64,000 nt of DNA from Roseovarius arcticus (lineage in GTDB: Bacteria; Pseudomonadota; Alphaproteobacteria; Rhodobacterales; Rhodobacteraceae): positions 1,798,001 to 1,862,000 of the forward strand of contig NZ_SZZN01000001.1 of the NCBI RefSeq assembly GCF_006125015.1, in the 5' to 3' direction. Made by a program: the position numbers and the translations under genes. This document shows, piece after piece, positions 46,312 to 55,097 of the stretch (position 1 is the stretch's first letter; each line of letters opens with the position of its first letter). The notes below the pieces were generated by a model that saw only the letters and a program-made list of their open reading frames with translations, had not been told where the DNA came from and searched no databases.

Positions 46312-46441
46312 ATCTGCGATGCGCATTATGTAGATCATGCCCCGCCCTGCCGCAAGCGCGCAGGGGCTACCCTTGCGCAGCGGCCCGCGTGCCGCCATAT
46401 TTGAGTGCAACGATCCAACGCCACAAGAGGGACAAAAACCA

Positions 46442-46756
46442 ATGAACACTTTTAAAGATCGCGAAAACGCATTCGAGAATAAGTATGCCCATGACGAGGA
46501 AATGAAATTCAAGGCCGAGGCGCGCTGCAACAAGCTGCTGGGCCAGTGGGCCGCAGAACTGCTGGGAAAAACCGGCGACGAAGTGACCGCCTATGTGCGC
46601 GAGGTCATAAAGGCCGACTTTGAAGAGGCCGGTTTCGAAGATGTGATCCGCAAGGTTGCGGCCGATCTGGGCGACAAGGCTGATCCCGACACGATTCGCG
46701 CAAAGCGCGCCGAGTTGATGGCCGCCGCCAAATCGCAGCTGGTAGGCGAAATCTGA
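46442..46756 (+). CDS. DUF1476 protein, F1-ATPase inhibitor zeta subunit
   Basis: This 104-residue, all-helical protein matches the alphaproteobacterial zeta subunit first found in Paracoccus denitrificans, which blocks reverse rotation of the F1FO ATP synthase with its N-terminus. Typical text is [20 protein letters not shown] and [21 protein letters not shown]. An AGAGGGACA site precedes ATG 46442. It diverges from purC and is followed 115 bases on by the homocysteine methyltransferase gene. Confidence 0.92.
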   Translation: MNTFKDRENAFENKYAHDEEMKFKAEARCNKLLGQWAAELLGKTGDEVTAYVREVIKADFEEAGFEDVIRKVAADLGDKADPDTIRAKRAELMAAAKSQLVGEI

Positions 46757-46871
46757 AGTTAAGCCGAAAGCTGTCCTGCTTGGCGCGCTGCAAGATCATG
46801 ACGCAGGTTATGAATTTGCGGTGCGCCGCCTCGCGTGGCACAAGCGGTTAAAACCCTAGTTGGATGATTTG

Positions 46872-47882
46872 ATGAGCAATGCACTTTCCCGGATGATGTC
46901 GCATCGCGACTGGATACTCGCTGACGGCGCCACCGGCACAAACCTGTTCAACATGGGGCTAGAGGCCGGCGACGCGCCGGAGTTCTGGAATGACAAGCAC
47001 CCGGACCGGATCACCAAACTTTACAAAATGGCCGTTGATGCGGGCAGCGACCTGTTTTTGACCAACAGCTTTGGCGGCAACGCATCACGCCTGAAACTGC
47101 ATGGAGCGCAAAAGCGTGCGCGAGAGTTGTCGCGCATGTCCGCCGAAATCGGGCGCGAGGTCGCCGACACGGCAGGCCGCGAGGTGATCGTCGCAGGCTC
47201 TGTCGGGCCAACGGGCGAGATTATGGCACCCATGGGAACCCTGACGCACGAAATCGCTGTCGAAATGTTTCACGAGCAGGCCGAGGGCCTAAAAGAAGGC
47301 GGCGCAGACGTATTGTGGCTAGAGACGATTTCGGCGCCAGAGGAATACAAGGCCGCCGCTGAGGCGTTTCGCCTCGCCGATATGCCTTGGGTCGGCACCA
47401 TGAGCTTTGACACCGCCGGGCGCACCATGATGGGCCTGACCTCGTCCGATATGGCCGATATGGTCGAGACGCTGGATTACAAGCCGCTGGCCTACGGCGC
47501 CAATTGCGGTGTTGGCGCGTCGGACCTTTTGCGCACCGTCCTCGGATTTGTCGCCCAAGGGACGGAGCGGCCCATCGTTGCCAAGGGTAATGCCGGTATT
47601 CCCAAATTTGTCGACGGGCACATCCACTACGATGGCACGCCTGAACTGATGGCCGAATATGCCTGCCTTGCGCGTGACGCGGGCGCCACGATCATCGGCG
47701 GCTGCTGCGGCACTATGGCCGAGCATCTGTCGAAGATGCGCGAAGCGCTGGAGACGCAGCCCCGCGGGCCGCGCCCAACCCTAGACCGCATCACCGAGAC
47801 GCTGGGCGCGTTTTCATCTGCCATCGACGGCACGGGCGACGATGCCCCGGCCCCGCGCCGAACCAAGCGCCGAGGCGGCTAA
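46872..47882 (+). CDS. bmt: Homocysteine S-methyltransferase domain protein (Bmt/MetH N-terminal type)
   Basis: This 336-residue zinc-dependent methyltransferase corresponds to the first domain of MetH or to betaine-homocysteine methyltransferase. Zinc ligands are the Cys in YGANCGVGASD and the pair in IIGGCCGTMAEH. The N-terminus reads ILADGATGTNLFNMGLEAG. It transfers a methyl group to homocysteine to give methionine. Because a corrinoid protein gene follows at 49188, it may take methyl from methyl-cobalamin as part of a split MetH. Direct use of betaine is the alternative. ATG 46872 is chosen over TTG 46860. Confidence 0.88.
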   Translation: MSNALSRMMSHRDWILADGATGTNLFNMGLEAGDAPEFWNDKHPDRITKLYKMAVDAGSDLFLTNSFGGNASRLKLHGAQKRARELSRMSAEIGREVADTAGREVIVAGSVGPTGEIMAPMGTLTHEIAVEMFHEQAEGLKEGGADVLWLETISAPEEYKAAAEAFRLADMPWVGTMSFDTAGRTMMGLTSSDMADMVETLDYKPLAYGANCGVGASDLLRTVLGFVAQGTERPIVAKGNAGIPKFVDGHIHYDGTPELMAEYACLARDAGATIIGGCCGTMAEHLSKMREALETQPRGPRPTLDRITETLGAFSSAIDGTGDDAPAPRRTKRRGG

Positions 47883-47888
47883 GCGCGC

Positions 47889-48974
47889 TTAAAACAGTGA
47901 AAGCTGATCGCCCGCCTCGGCGGGCGGCTTGAATAGATCGCAGCGCAGATCAGGCAACTTACGCGCATAGCCATTGCGGCGCAGCGCCGCGTCAAACCGC
48001 TGCGCGATCATTTCAGCGTATGGCCCGGTGCCGCGCATACGCGTGCCGAATGTCGCATCGTAATCCTTGCCGCCTTGCATTGCGCGCACATGGCCCATGA
48101 CGCGGGCCGCGCGGTCTGGAAAATGCTGCTCCAGCCATTCGCGGAACAGCGGCGCCACCTCAAGCGGCAGGCGCAACATGACCCAGCTTGCGGCGACCGC
48201 CCCCGCATCCTTGCCCGCCTTTAACAGCGCCTCTACCTCATGATCGGTCAAACCGGGAATAATAGGCGACGTCATAATGCGCGTATCAATCCCTGCCGCG
48301 CTGAGCGCACGGATCGTGGCCAGCCGCCGCTGCGGCGTCGGCGCGCGCGGCTCCAGTTTGCGGGACAGATCCGCGTCCAACGTCGTGACAGAGATACCGA
48401 CACGCACCAGCCCTTGCCGGGCCATGTCACTCAGAATATCTATGTCCCGCTCAATCAGCGTCCCCTTGGTGACGATGGCGACCGGATGGCGGAAATCACG
48501 CAGTACTTTCAGACATTCGCGCATGATCTGGTGCGTTTTTTCAATCGGCTGGTAAGGGTCCGTATTGGTGCCAATCGCGATGGTGCGCGGAGTGTAGGCC
48601 CGGTGGCGCAACTCTTGGGCCAGCACCTGAGGCGCCTCGGGCCGCGCAATCAGCCGCGTCTCAAAATCCAGACCGGCGGATAGACCCAGCCAAGCATGAG
48701 TGGGCCGGGCAAAGCAATAGATGCACCCATGCTCGCACCCGCGATACGGATTGATCGAGCGATCAAACGGTAGATCGGGCGAGCGGTTGTAGCTTATCAC
48801 GCGGCGGGGCACCTCGATGGTGGTCTGCGTGCGCAGCGGCGCCTCGTCTGCGTCCGGTGTCCAGCCATCCGCCTCATAACTGCGCTGAACCGGCTCGAAT
48901 CGGCCTACGTCATTGCTAATTGCGCCGCGTGCGCGTCGCTCCATGCCGAGGGGAAATGTATGATGTTGGCCCAT
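47889..48974 (-). CDS. PA0069-type radical SAM protein, spore photoproduct lyase-like
   Basis: This radical SAM protein of about 361 residues has the iron-sulfur motif CEHGCIYC (CxxxCxxC) in NPYRGCEHGCIYCFARPTHA, and TNTDPYQPIEK further on. The family resembles spore photoproduct lyase and is annotated as PA0069-type in many bacteria, with DNA repair suspected but not proven. The promoter carries a consensus alphaproteobacterial LexA box, which supports a DNA damage role. ATG 48974 coincides with the predicted transcription start, so the mRNA may be leaderless. ATG 48944 is the alternative. It lies antisense within the split methionine synthase locus. Confidence 0.85.
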   Translation of the reverse strand: MGQHHTFPLGMERRARGAISNDVGRFEPVQRSYEADGWTPDADEAPLRTQTTIEVPRRVISYNRSPDLPFDRSINPYRGCEHGCIYCFARPTHAWLGLSAGLDFETRLIARPEAPQVLAQELRHRAYTPRTIAIGTNTDPYQPIEKTHQIMRECLKVLRDFRHPVAIVTKGTLIERDIDILSDMARQGLVRVGISVTTLDADLSRKLEPRAPTPQRRLATIRALSAAGIDTRIMTSPIIPGLTDHEVEALLKAGKDAGAVAASWVMLRLPLEVAPLFREWLEQHFPDRAARVMGHVRAMQGGKDYDATFGTRMRGTGPYAEMIAQRFDAALRRNGYARKLPDLRCDLFKPPAEAGDQLSLF

Positions 48975-48980
48975 GGTTAA

Positions 48981-49009
48981 TATATAGAACAAAATGGGAA
49001 CAAAAGCAA
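48981..49009 (-). promoter_or_regulatory. Sigma-70 type promoter of the radical SAM gene
   Basis: On the minus strand, TTGCTT (49009-49004) and TATATA (48986-48981) are separated by exactly 17 bases. Transcription would start near 48974, at the A of the chosen ATG. The spacer contains the LexA box. Confidence 0.65.
48987..49001. promoter_or_regulatory. LexA (SOS) box
   Basis: GAACAAAATGGGAAC, read on the other strand, fits GTTC-N7-GTTC exactly, the direct-repeat LexA site known from Rhodobacter and Caulobacter. It fills the spacer between -35 and -10 of the radical SAM gene, where bound LexA would block RNA polymerase. Confidence 0.75.
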
Positions 49010-49187
49010 GAACGACATAACACAGATGCGTGTGGCGGCCCTTTTACCGCTGAATTGCGCAGGATAAGTCGTTGCAGGTGCTGCCAATGTCGTAATTCGC
49101 CAAGTGCGGAGCGCGGGAATTGACGAAACGTCGATAAGATAACACGAAAAGGGGCGGAGCCGCCCCCCATTGCAAGGGGACTACAAC

Positions 49188-49892
<705 letters not shown>

Positions 49893-50276
49893 TAGCCCCT
49901 AGCAGCATTGCTGCGGCTGATTAGGATTAGACTAGAACTGGGCCCCATGCGGGCCCGGTTTCACGTTTAAATCCCCAATGATCCCGCGTTTCGCCCCGGT
50001 TTGCGAACCGGCTCATGGGGTTACAACGACGCTTCTCTCTGGTGCCACACAAGATTGAGGCAGTGACCAGACACAAGGTTGATGGTGGCAGACTGTCGGC
50101 GCAACGGCCGTGCGGAAGGTCGCCGCGCGTGCGGCGCGGCAGTCCTAGCAAGCGGGCCTCATTGGCAAAATTTGACCGCATTGAAGCAAGGATCCAGGGG
50201 CGGCATAGCAGCGCATTTACACACCCCAATTTCCGCGCCTATAGTCAGGTCGACACCTCAGGGAGGCTCGCGCATC
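49893..50276 (+). other. Intergenic region upstream of the DUF1638 gene
   Basis: This stretch of 384 bases has a GGGCCC-N5-GGGCCC hairpin (49940-49956) near the corrinoid gene and GC-rich inverted repeats near 50120. Open frames here lack any recognisable protein. I found no B12-box (GCCACTG) or other riboswitch core. Confidence 0.45.
49940..49956 (+). terminator. Hairpin after the corrinoid protein gene
   Basis: GGGCCC pairs with GGGCCC across a CATGC loop. It is followed by GGTTTCACGTTT, a weak T-rich stretch. It is a possible terminator. Confidence 0.5.
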
Positions 50277-50924
50277 ATGGTTGATTTACCACCCGACGAT
50301 GTACTGACCCAATCGGGGCTTACCGCTGCGCCCGGTGGACGTATCCTGGTCCTCGCCTGCGGCGCTCTGGCCCGCGAAATCCTAGCGCTGATCCAATTGA
50401 ACGGCTGGGATCACATGACGCTAGCCTGCCTTCCGGCCAAACTGCACCTTTATCCGGACAAAATCACCGAGGCCGTCGAGGAGGCAGTGCAGAAGCATAG
50501 CGCCAATTTCGAGCGCATTTTCGTTGCATATGCCGACTGCGGCACTGGCGGATTGCTAAAGGCCAAATGCGACGAGCTAGGGGTCGAAATGATCGCAGGG
50601 CCGCATTGCTACAGCTTTTTCGAGGGGAATGACGCCTTTGGGCGGCACGAGGACGAGATCACGGCCTTCTACCTCACCGATTTCTTGGTCAAGCAGTTCG
50701 ATGCTTTTGTCTGGCGCCCTATGGGCCTTGATCGCCACCCAGAGCTGCGGGACATGATCTTTGGCAACTATACCAAGCTGGTCTATCAGGCCCAGACCGA
50801 AGATCCGGCCCTGAAGGCCAAAGCTGAGGAGTGCGCGCGCCGCCTAGAGCTGGAATTCGAGTATCGCTTTACCGGCTACGGCGATTTGTCTATCGCGCTA
50901 AATGACGTCGCGGCCAAAAAATAG
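50277..50924 (+). CDS. DUF1638 protein
   Basis: This 215-residue protein has the DUF1638 opening ILVLACGALAREILALI and later DCGTGGLLKAKCDELGVEMI, rich in conserved Cys and His (GPHCYSFFEG). The family occurs near corrinoid methyltransferase genes in bacteria and archaea, and its biochemical role is not settled. Next to the corrinoid protein here, a role in B12-dependent methyl transfer or its reactivation is a fair inference. GGGAGG precedes ATG 50277. Confidence 0.82.
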   Translation: MVDLPPDDVLTQSGLTAAPGGRILVLACGALAREILALIQLNGWDHMTLACLPAKLHLYPDKITEAVEEAVQKHSANFERIFVAYADCGTGGLLKAKCDELGVEMIAGPHCYSFFEGNDAFGRHEDEITAFYLTDFLVKQFDAFVWRPMGLDRHPELRDMIFGNYTKLVYQAQTEDPALKAKAEECARRLELEFEYRFTGYGDLSIALNDVAAKK

Positions 50925-50948
50925 GCGCGCCGATATCACGGCACGCCT
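50923..50948 (+). terminator. Probable terminator after DUF1638
   Basis: AGGCGCGCCG pairs with CGGCACGCCT with one mismatch across a 6-base loop, starting inside the stop codon. GTATTCTTGGTTCT follows. Confidence 0.55.
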
Positions 50949-51009
50949 GTATTCTTGGTTCTAGATATTCAACTCCCACCGCCGCAACCACGCGCAGCGG
51001 CAGCCGAAT

Positions 51010-51372
51010 TTACCCGTTAGCTTCGCGGATCTTGTCCGCCGCCGCCTTGTCGAATGTCACGCCGTTTTTCTCCAGCAGCGTGTCCAACTCTCCCGACAGG
51101 GTCATCTCTGTGATGATGTCGCAACCGCCCACGAACTCGCCTTTGACGTAGAGCTGCGGGATGGTCGGCCAGTCGGAATATTCCTTGATACCTTGGCGGA
51201 TTTCCTCATCTGCCAAAACATTCACGTCGCTATAGGGGATGCCCATGAAGTTCAGCACACCCGCCACCCGGCTGGAGAAGCCGCATTGAGGCGTGTCGCG
51301 CGTGCCCTTCATGAACAAAACCACATCCGCGCCTTTTACGGCCTCGTCGATACGGGTTTTCGCGTCGGTCAT
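51010..51372 (-). CDS. grxD: Monothiol glutaredoxin Grx4 type
   Basis: This 120-residue CGFS-type glutaredoxin has the active site QCGFSSRV, and [19 protein letters not shown] is also typical. It binds and hands on 2Fe-2S clusters and works with BolA, which is encoded just upstream on the same strand, 64 bases away. GAGGAAG precedes ATG 51372. The pair fits iron-sulfur and iron-status signalling. Class CGFS rather than dithiol is certain from the motif. Confidence 0.95.
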   Translation of the reverse strand: MTDAKTRIDEAVKGADVVLFMKGTRDTPQCGFSSRVAGVLNFMGIPYSDVNVLADEEIRQGIKEYSDWPTIPQLYVKGEFVGGCDIITEMTLSGELDTLLEKNGVTFDKAAADKIREANG

Positions 51373-51436
51373 TGTGTCTTCCTCTTCATATACTGCTTGC
51401 GATGGCGCCTGCCCCCGCTGAATTTCTGAATGCCGC

Positions 51437-51673
51437 TTAACCCGGCGCGCGTGTTGTAAGCGCCAGTGCGTGCAACTCGCCTGCCGGGCCGTCCATCTTG
51501 CCCTTGAGGGCGGCATAGACGGCGCGCTGCTGCTGAACGCGGTTCATGCCTGCAAAGGACGCATCGACCACCTCGGCGGCGAAATGGGCGCCGTCATTGC
51601 CTTGGACCCGGACCTCGGCGTTCGGAAACGCTTGGCGGATCATCGCTTCGATATCGGTGGCGAGTATGGCCAT
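51437..51673 (-). CDS. bolA: BolA family protein
   Basis: This 78-residue BolA/IbaG-type protein has text [38 protein letters not shown] and the C-terminal [10 protein letters not shown], whose His is a cluster ligand when bound to a CGFS glutaredoxin. GGAGCG precedes ATG 51673. It forms a pair with the downstream grxD. The role may be control of iron-sulfur cluster transfer. Confidence 0.92.
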   Translation of the reverse strand: MAILATDIEAMIRQAFPNAEVRVQGNDGAHFAAEVVDASFAGMNRVQQQRAVYAALKGKMDGPAGELHALALTTRAPG

Positions 51674-51860
51674 CTGTGCGCTCCTCGGCTTGTCTGCTGT
51701 GTGGGATGTAGAGGCCCGGCCGCCCGAGTGCAAGATGCCTGCGCACAAGGTTGCCGCCTTCGCCCGCACGCCAAAGCCGCGCAGAGAGCCGCTCAGACCC
51801 GCTTGCGCCCCGCGCGCTGCCACGCCATTCTGCCGCCAATCACATTGGCAGGCAGGCGGC

Positions 51861-52805
51861 ATGGCACACAACATCACTTGGGGCCTCGTCGCCACGATAA
51901 AAGCGCCCAGCGAGGCGATTTTGAACTTTGCCGCGCATCATCTGGATATCGGCGCACACCGAATTCACGTGTTTCTGGATGAGGATAGCGAGGGCGCCCG
52001 GCGCGCGTTGACCGCGCATCCGCGCTGCACCGTGACGCTGACCGATGATGCTTATTGGGCTCAGCGGCGCACGCGCCCCGAAAAACATCAGGCGCGCCAG
52101 ACGGTGAACGCTACGCGCGCCTACCGGCGCCGTCCCGGTGTGGACTGGCTGGCCCATATTGATGTGGATGAGTTCTTGTACCCGGAGGCTGGCACCCTTG
52201 CCGGTCAACTGGCAACCTTGCCATCGAGTGCCCGCACCGCCCGCATCCGCCCGATTGAAGCGCTAGCATCGACGGACGGCAGCGCCCCCGAATGGTTCAA
52301 GGGTTGCCACCCGCGCCAAAGCCATCGTAACACGCAAACCGAAGAAATTTACCCCACTTTCGGTGCACTGCTAAACGGCGGTTTTCTCAGCCATGTGGCG
52401 GGCAAAATCTTTGTGCGGACCGGACAGGACGGGATCAGCCTGCGCATTCACAACGCATTTGATGAGAACGGCAAGATTGAGAATGAGCACGATCTGGACC
52501 AAACGCACCTCTGCCACTTTCACGCGCCCAGCTGGGACGCATGGCAACGCGCCTATCGCTACCGGCTTGCCGCTGGATCATACCGTCCCGACCTCAAAGG
52601 CGCGGCCAGCATACCGACGACGATGAACGCCCTATTCCGCGCGATCGAAGAGGAAGGCGGCGAGGAGGCGCTGCGCAGCTTCTATGATGAGGTTTGCACC
52701 GCCACTCCGGCCCTGCGCGCGCGCCTTGACGCGCACGGCTTGCTGCACCGCGCGGCGCTAGACCTCGACGCCAAGCGCGCGCAGCATTTTCCGGATTTTG
52801 CCTGA
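51861..52805 (+). CDS. Glycosyltransferase family 2-like protein
   Basis: This 314-residue GT-A type protein (Glyco_tranf_2_4 style) has a nucleotide-sugar and metal site in WLAHIDVDEFLYP (DxD, near residue 97). The fold starts with TWGLVATIKAPSEAILNFAA and HRIHVFLDEDSEG. It probably adds a sugar to a surface polymer or exported lipid; donor and acceptor are unknown. ATG 61847 elsewhere in this window begins a related protein with an altered metal site. The gene is divergent from bolA and convergent with trmB. Confidence 0.8.
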   Translation: MAHNITWGLVATIKAPSEAILNFAAHHLDIGAHRIHVFLDEDSEGARRALTAHPRCTVTLTDDAYWAQRRTRPEKHQARQTVNATRAYRRRPGVDWLAHIDVDEFLYPEAGTLAGQLATLPSSARTARIRPIEALASTDGSAPEWFKGCHPRQSHRNTQTEEIYPTFGALLNGGFLSHVAGKIFVRTGQDGISLRIHNAFDENGKIENEHDLDQTHLCHFHAPSWDAWQRAYRYRLAAGSYRPDLKGAASIPTTMNALFRAIEEEGGEEALRSFYDEVCTATPALRARLDAHGLLHRAALDLDAKRAQHFPDFA

Positions 52806-52938
52806 GGTCTGCGCCAACGGCTCCTGCGAATTGTAGAGCGGCGGTAGCAAATGTGGCAGCGGAAGACCCCGGAAAGCAGTCTGCGCGCCACCGGGCGGCA
52901 AAGCATCGCGCAAATCCCGCCGAACCAAAGCTGGCATT

Positions 52939-53652
52939 TTATTGGCGTCGAAATCGCAGATAATGCGGCACGCGGCCCTCGCGCAGCGCCTTTTGCTCAT
53001 AGCGGGTGGATATCCAGCCATCCCATGGCGCCCGCCAGTCGGCGGGCGCCTCTGCCAGCCATTCAAACCCGCAGCGCGGCACTTCCTCCAGTGTCTGGCG
53101 GACGTAATCCTCAATATCGGTCGCAACGCGAAGCTCCGCTCCGGGGCGCATCACACGCGCCAGCGGCTCCAGATGCTCTGGCGTGACGAACCGGCGCCGA
53201 TGATGCCGGGCCTTGGGCCAAGGATCGGGGTATAGCAGATAGACCCTACCCACCGATGCCTCAGGCAGAACATCCAGCAGATCGCGCGCATCGCCGGGAT
53301 GCACACGCACATTCGGCGCGCTGACCTTGCGCAATTTAGCCAGCAGCATCGCGACACCGTTCAGATAAGGCTCGCACCCGATGAGGCCCACGTCAGGCTC
53401 GGCCACCGCGATATGCGCCAGATGCTCGCCTCCGCCAAAGCCGATCTCGAGCCACAGATCGCGCGTGCCGGGCAGTGCTTTGACATCCAACTCGGTGCGG
53501 TCCGGGTTCACGTCCCAGCCGACGGGACCGGGCGACAAGGCGTCCAGATCCTCGTCCAGCAGCACCTCTTGGGTCCGGCGCAGGGCTTTGCCCTTGAACC
53601 GTCCGTAAAAATTGCGCCACGGTGCGCCCGATGGATGCCTGTCAATGATCAT
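52939..53652 (-). CDS. trmB: tRNA (guanine-N7-)-methyltransferase
   Basis: This 237-residue SAM-dependent enzyme makes m7G46 in tRNA. The SAM-binding LWLEIGFGGGEHLAHIA and the catalytic RVYLLYPDPWPKARHHRRR are both clear. ATG 53652 is chosen because the N-terminus then begins close to the conserved FYGRFKGKALRR. It lies downstream of metK in the same direction, probably in one operon. Confidence 0.95.
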   Translation of the reverse strand: MIIDRHPSGAPWRNFYGRFKGKALRRTQEVLLDEDLDALSPGPVGWDVNPDRTELDVKALPGTRDLWLEIGFGGGEHLAHIAVAEPDVGLIGCEPYLNGVAMLLAKLRKVSAPNVRVHPGDARDLLDVLPEASVGRVYLLYPDPWPKARHHRRRFVTPEHLEPLARVMRPGAELRVATDIEDYVRQTLEEVPRCGFEWLAEAPADWRAPWDGWISTRYEQKALREGRVPHYLRFRRQ

Positions 53653-53753
53653 GGCCGCAGGCTCTACCCCGGTAGGGCAATGCACGCAAGGCTGCCGGTC
53701 CCCGGTGCGGCCCGCATCTTGATCTGAGAAGAAATACGTCTGCCAAACGCGGC

Positions 53754-53780
53754 GCGGCGGCCCCGCGAAAGGGCCGCCGC
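53754..53780 (-). terminator. GC-rich hairpin between metK and trmB
   Basis: The 10-bp perfect stem GCGGCGGCCC/GGGCCGCCGC has a 7-base loop, 43 bases after the metK stop on the minus strand. No T run follows, so it may be an attenuating or processing structure more than a full terminator. Confidence 0.45.
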
Positions 53781-53823
53781 ACTTACGTTATCGTACGCAA
53801 CTGCGAATTTCAGTGAGCTGCGC

Positions 53824-55005
53824 TCAGACGGAGGCCAGCAGTTTGTCCACCAGATCGGTGCGTTCCCAGCTGAAGCCGCCATCGGCCTCGGGCGCGCGGC
53901 CAAAATGGCCGTATGCCGCGGTGCGCTGATAGATTGCGCGGTTCAGCGACAGGTGCTGGCGGATGCCGCGCGGGCTGAGGTCCATGCACTCGCGCACGGC
54001 CTTTTCGATGGCAACGGGATCGACCTCGCCGGTGCCGTGGGTGTCGGCATAAACCGAGAGCGGCTTACTGACGCCGATCGCATAGCTTAGCTGGATGGTG
54101 CATTTGTCGGCCATGCCTGCGGCGACGATATTCTTAGCCAGATAGCGCGCGGCATAGGCGGCAGAGCGATCGACCTTCGTCGGGTCTTTGCCGGAAAACG
54201 CGCCGCCGCCGTGGGGGGCTGCGCCGCCATAGGTGTCGACGATGATCTTGCGGCCCGTCAGGCCTGCGTCGCCATCGGGTCCGCCGATGACGAACTTGCC
54301 TGTTGGGTTCACATGCCACACCGTCTCGTCCGTCAGCCAGCCATCGGGCAACGTTTCGCGGATGTACGGCTCCACCATTGCGCGGATATCATGGCTGGTC
54401 AGCGCCTCGTCCAAATGCTGTGTGCTTAGAACAAGGCTGGAGATGCGCACAGGCTTGCCGCCCTCATAGACGACAGACAATTGGCTTTTCGCGTCGGGGC
54501 CCAGCTGCGGCTCGGTCCCGTCCTTGCGGACCTCAGCGAGGCGGCGCAGGATTGCGTGGCTGAACTGGATCGGGGCCGGCATCAGCGCCTCGGTCTCGCG
54601 CGTGGCATAGCCAAACATAATGCCCTGATCGCCTGCGCCTTCGTCTTTGTTGCCCGTTGCATCGACGCCTTGGGCGATATGCGCGGACTGTTCGTGCAGC
54701 AGGTTCGTAACCTCCAGCGTACGCCAGTGAAACTTATCTTGCTCATAGCCGATGTCGCGGACGCAATCGCGCACGACGGTGGACATGCGGTCTTTCCACT
54801 CGGTCAGCTTTCCCTGATCCGACAGGCCCACTTCGCCGCCGATGATAACGCGGTTCGTGGTGGCAAAGGTTTCGGCGGCGACGCGCGCCTCCGGCTCCTC
54901 GGTCAGGAACGCGTCCAAGATCGCGTCGGAGATCCGGTCGCACACCTTGTCGGGATGCCCTTCCGAGACGGACTCGGAGGTCAGTGTGTAATTCTGTCGT
55001 GACAT
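53824..55005 (-). CDS. metK: S-adenosylmethionine synthetase
   Basis: This 393-residue enzyme makes SAM from ATP and methionine. Signatures are [32 protein letters not shown] and [20 protein letters not shown]. It sits downstream of lnt in the phoH-ybeY-corC-lnt-metK-trmB cluster. A SAM/SAH-type riboswitch covers its ribosome site, so translation should fall when SAM is high. Confidence 0.97.
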   Translation of the reverse strand: MSRQNYTLTSESVSEGHPDKVCDRISDAILDAFLTEEPEARVAAETFATTNRVIIGGEVGLSDQGKLTEWKDRMSTVVRDCVRDIGYEQDKFHWRTLEVTNLLHEQSAHIAQGVDATGNKDEGAGDQGIMFGYATRETEALMPAPIQFSHAILRRLAEVRKDGTEPQLGPDAKSQLSVVYEGGKPVRISSLVLSTQHLDEALTSHDIRAMVEPYIRETLPDGWLTDETVWHVNPTGKFVIGGPDGDAGLTGRKIIVDTYGGAAPHGGGAFSGKDPTKVDRSAAYAARYLAKNIVAAGMADKCTIQLSYAIGVSKPLSVYADTHGTGEVDPVAIEKAVRECMDLSPRGIRQHLSLNRAIYQRTAAYGHFGRAPEADGGFSWERTDLVDKLLASV

Positions 55006-55007
55006 TG

Positions 55008-55055
55008 AAAACGCTCCATTATGATAACCCGCCGCGCCAGGAAGCCGTTGCGAGG
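55008..55055 (-). promoter_or_regulatory. SAM/SAH riboswitch controlling metK
   Basis: On the minus strand the leader contains CGCAACGGCTTCCTGGCGCG, then a GGTTATCATAATGGAGC segment just before the ATG. This matches the SAM/SAH riboswitch known from Rhodobacterales metK leaders. GCTTC can pair with GGAGC (one G-U pair) to form the pseudoknot. GGAG is also the Shine-Dalgarno, 8-9 bases before the ATG, so ligand binding would hide it. Confidence 0.88.
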
Positions 55056-55097
55056 GTGCTGCTGTGACTAGACCGCGCTGCGGCTAAAGGTCAACCG

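Noticed and set aside
49893..50276. Possible cobalamin riboswitch near the corrinoid and DUF1638 genes
   Set aside because: No GCCACTG B12 box or other conserved core was found here or upstream of bmt.
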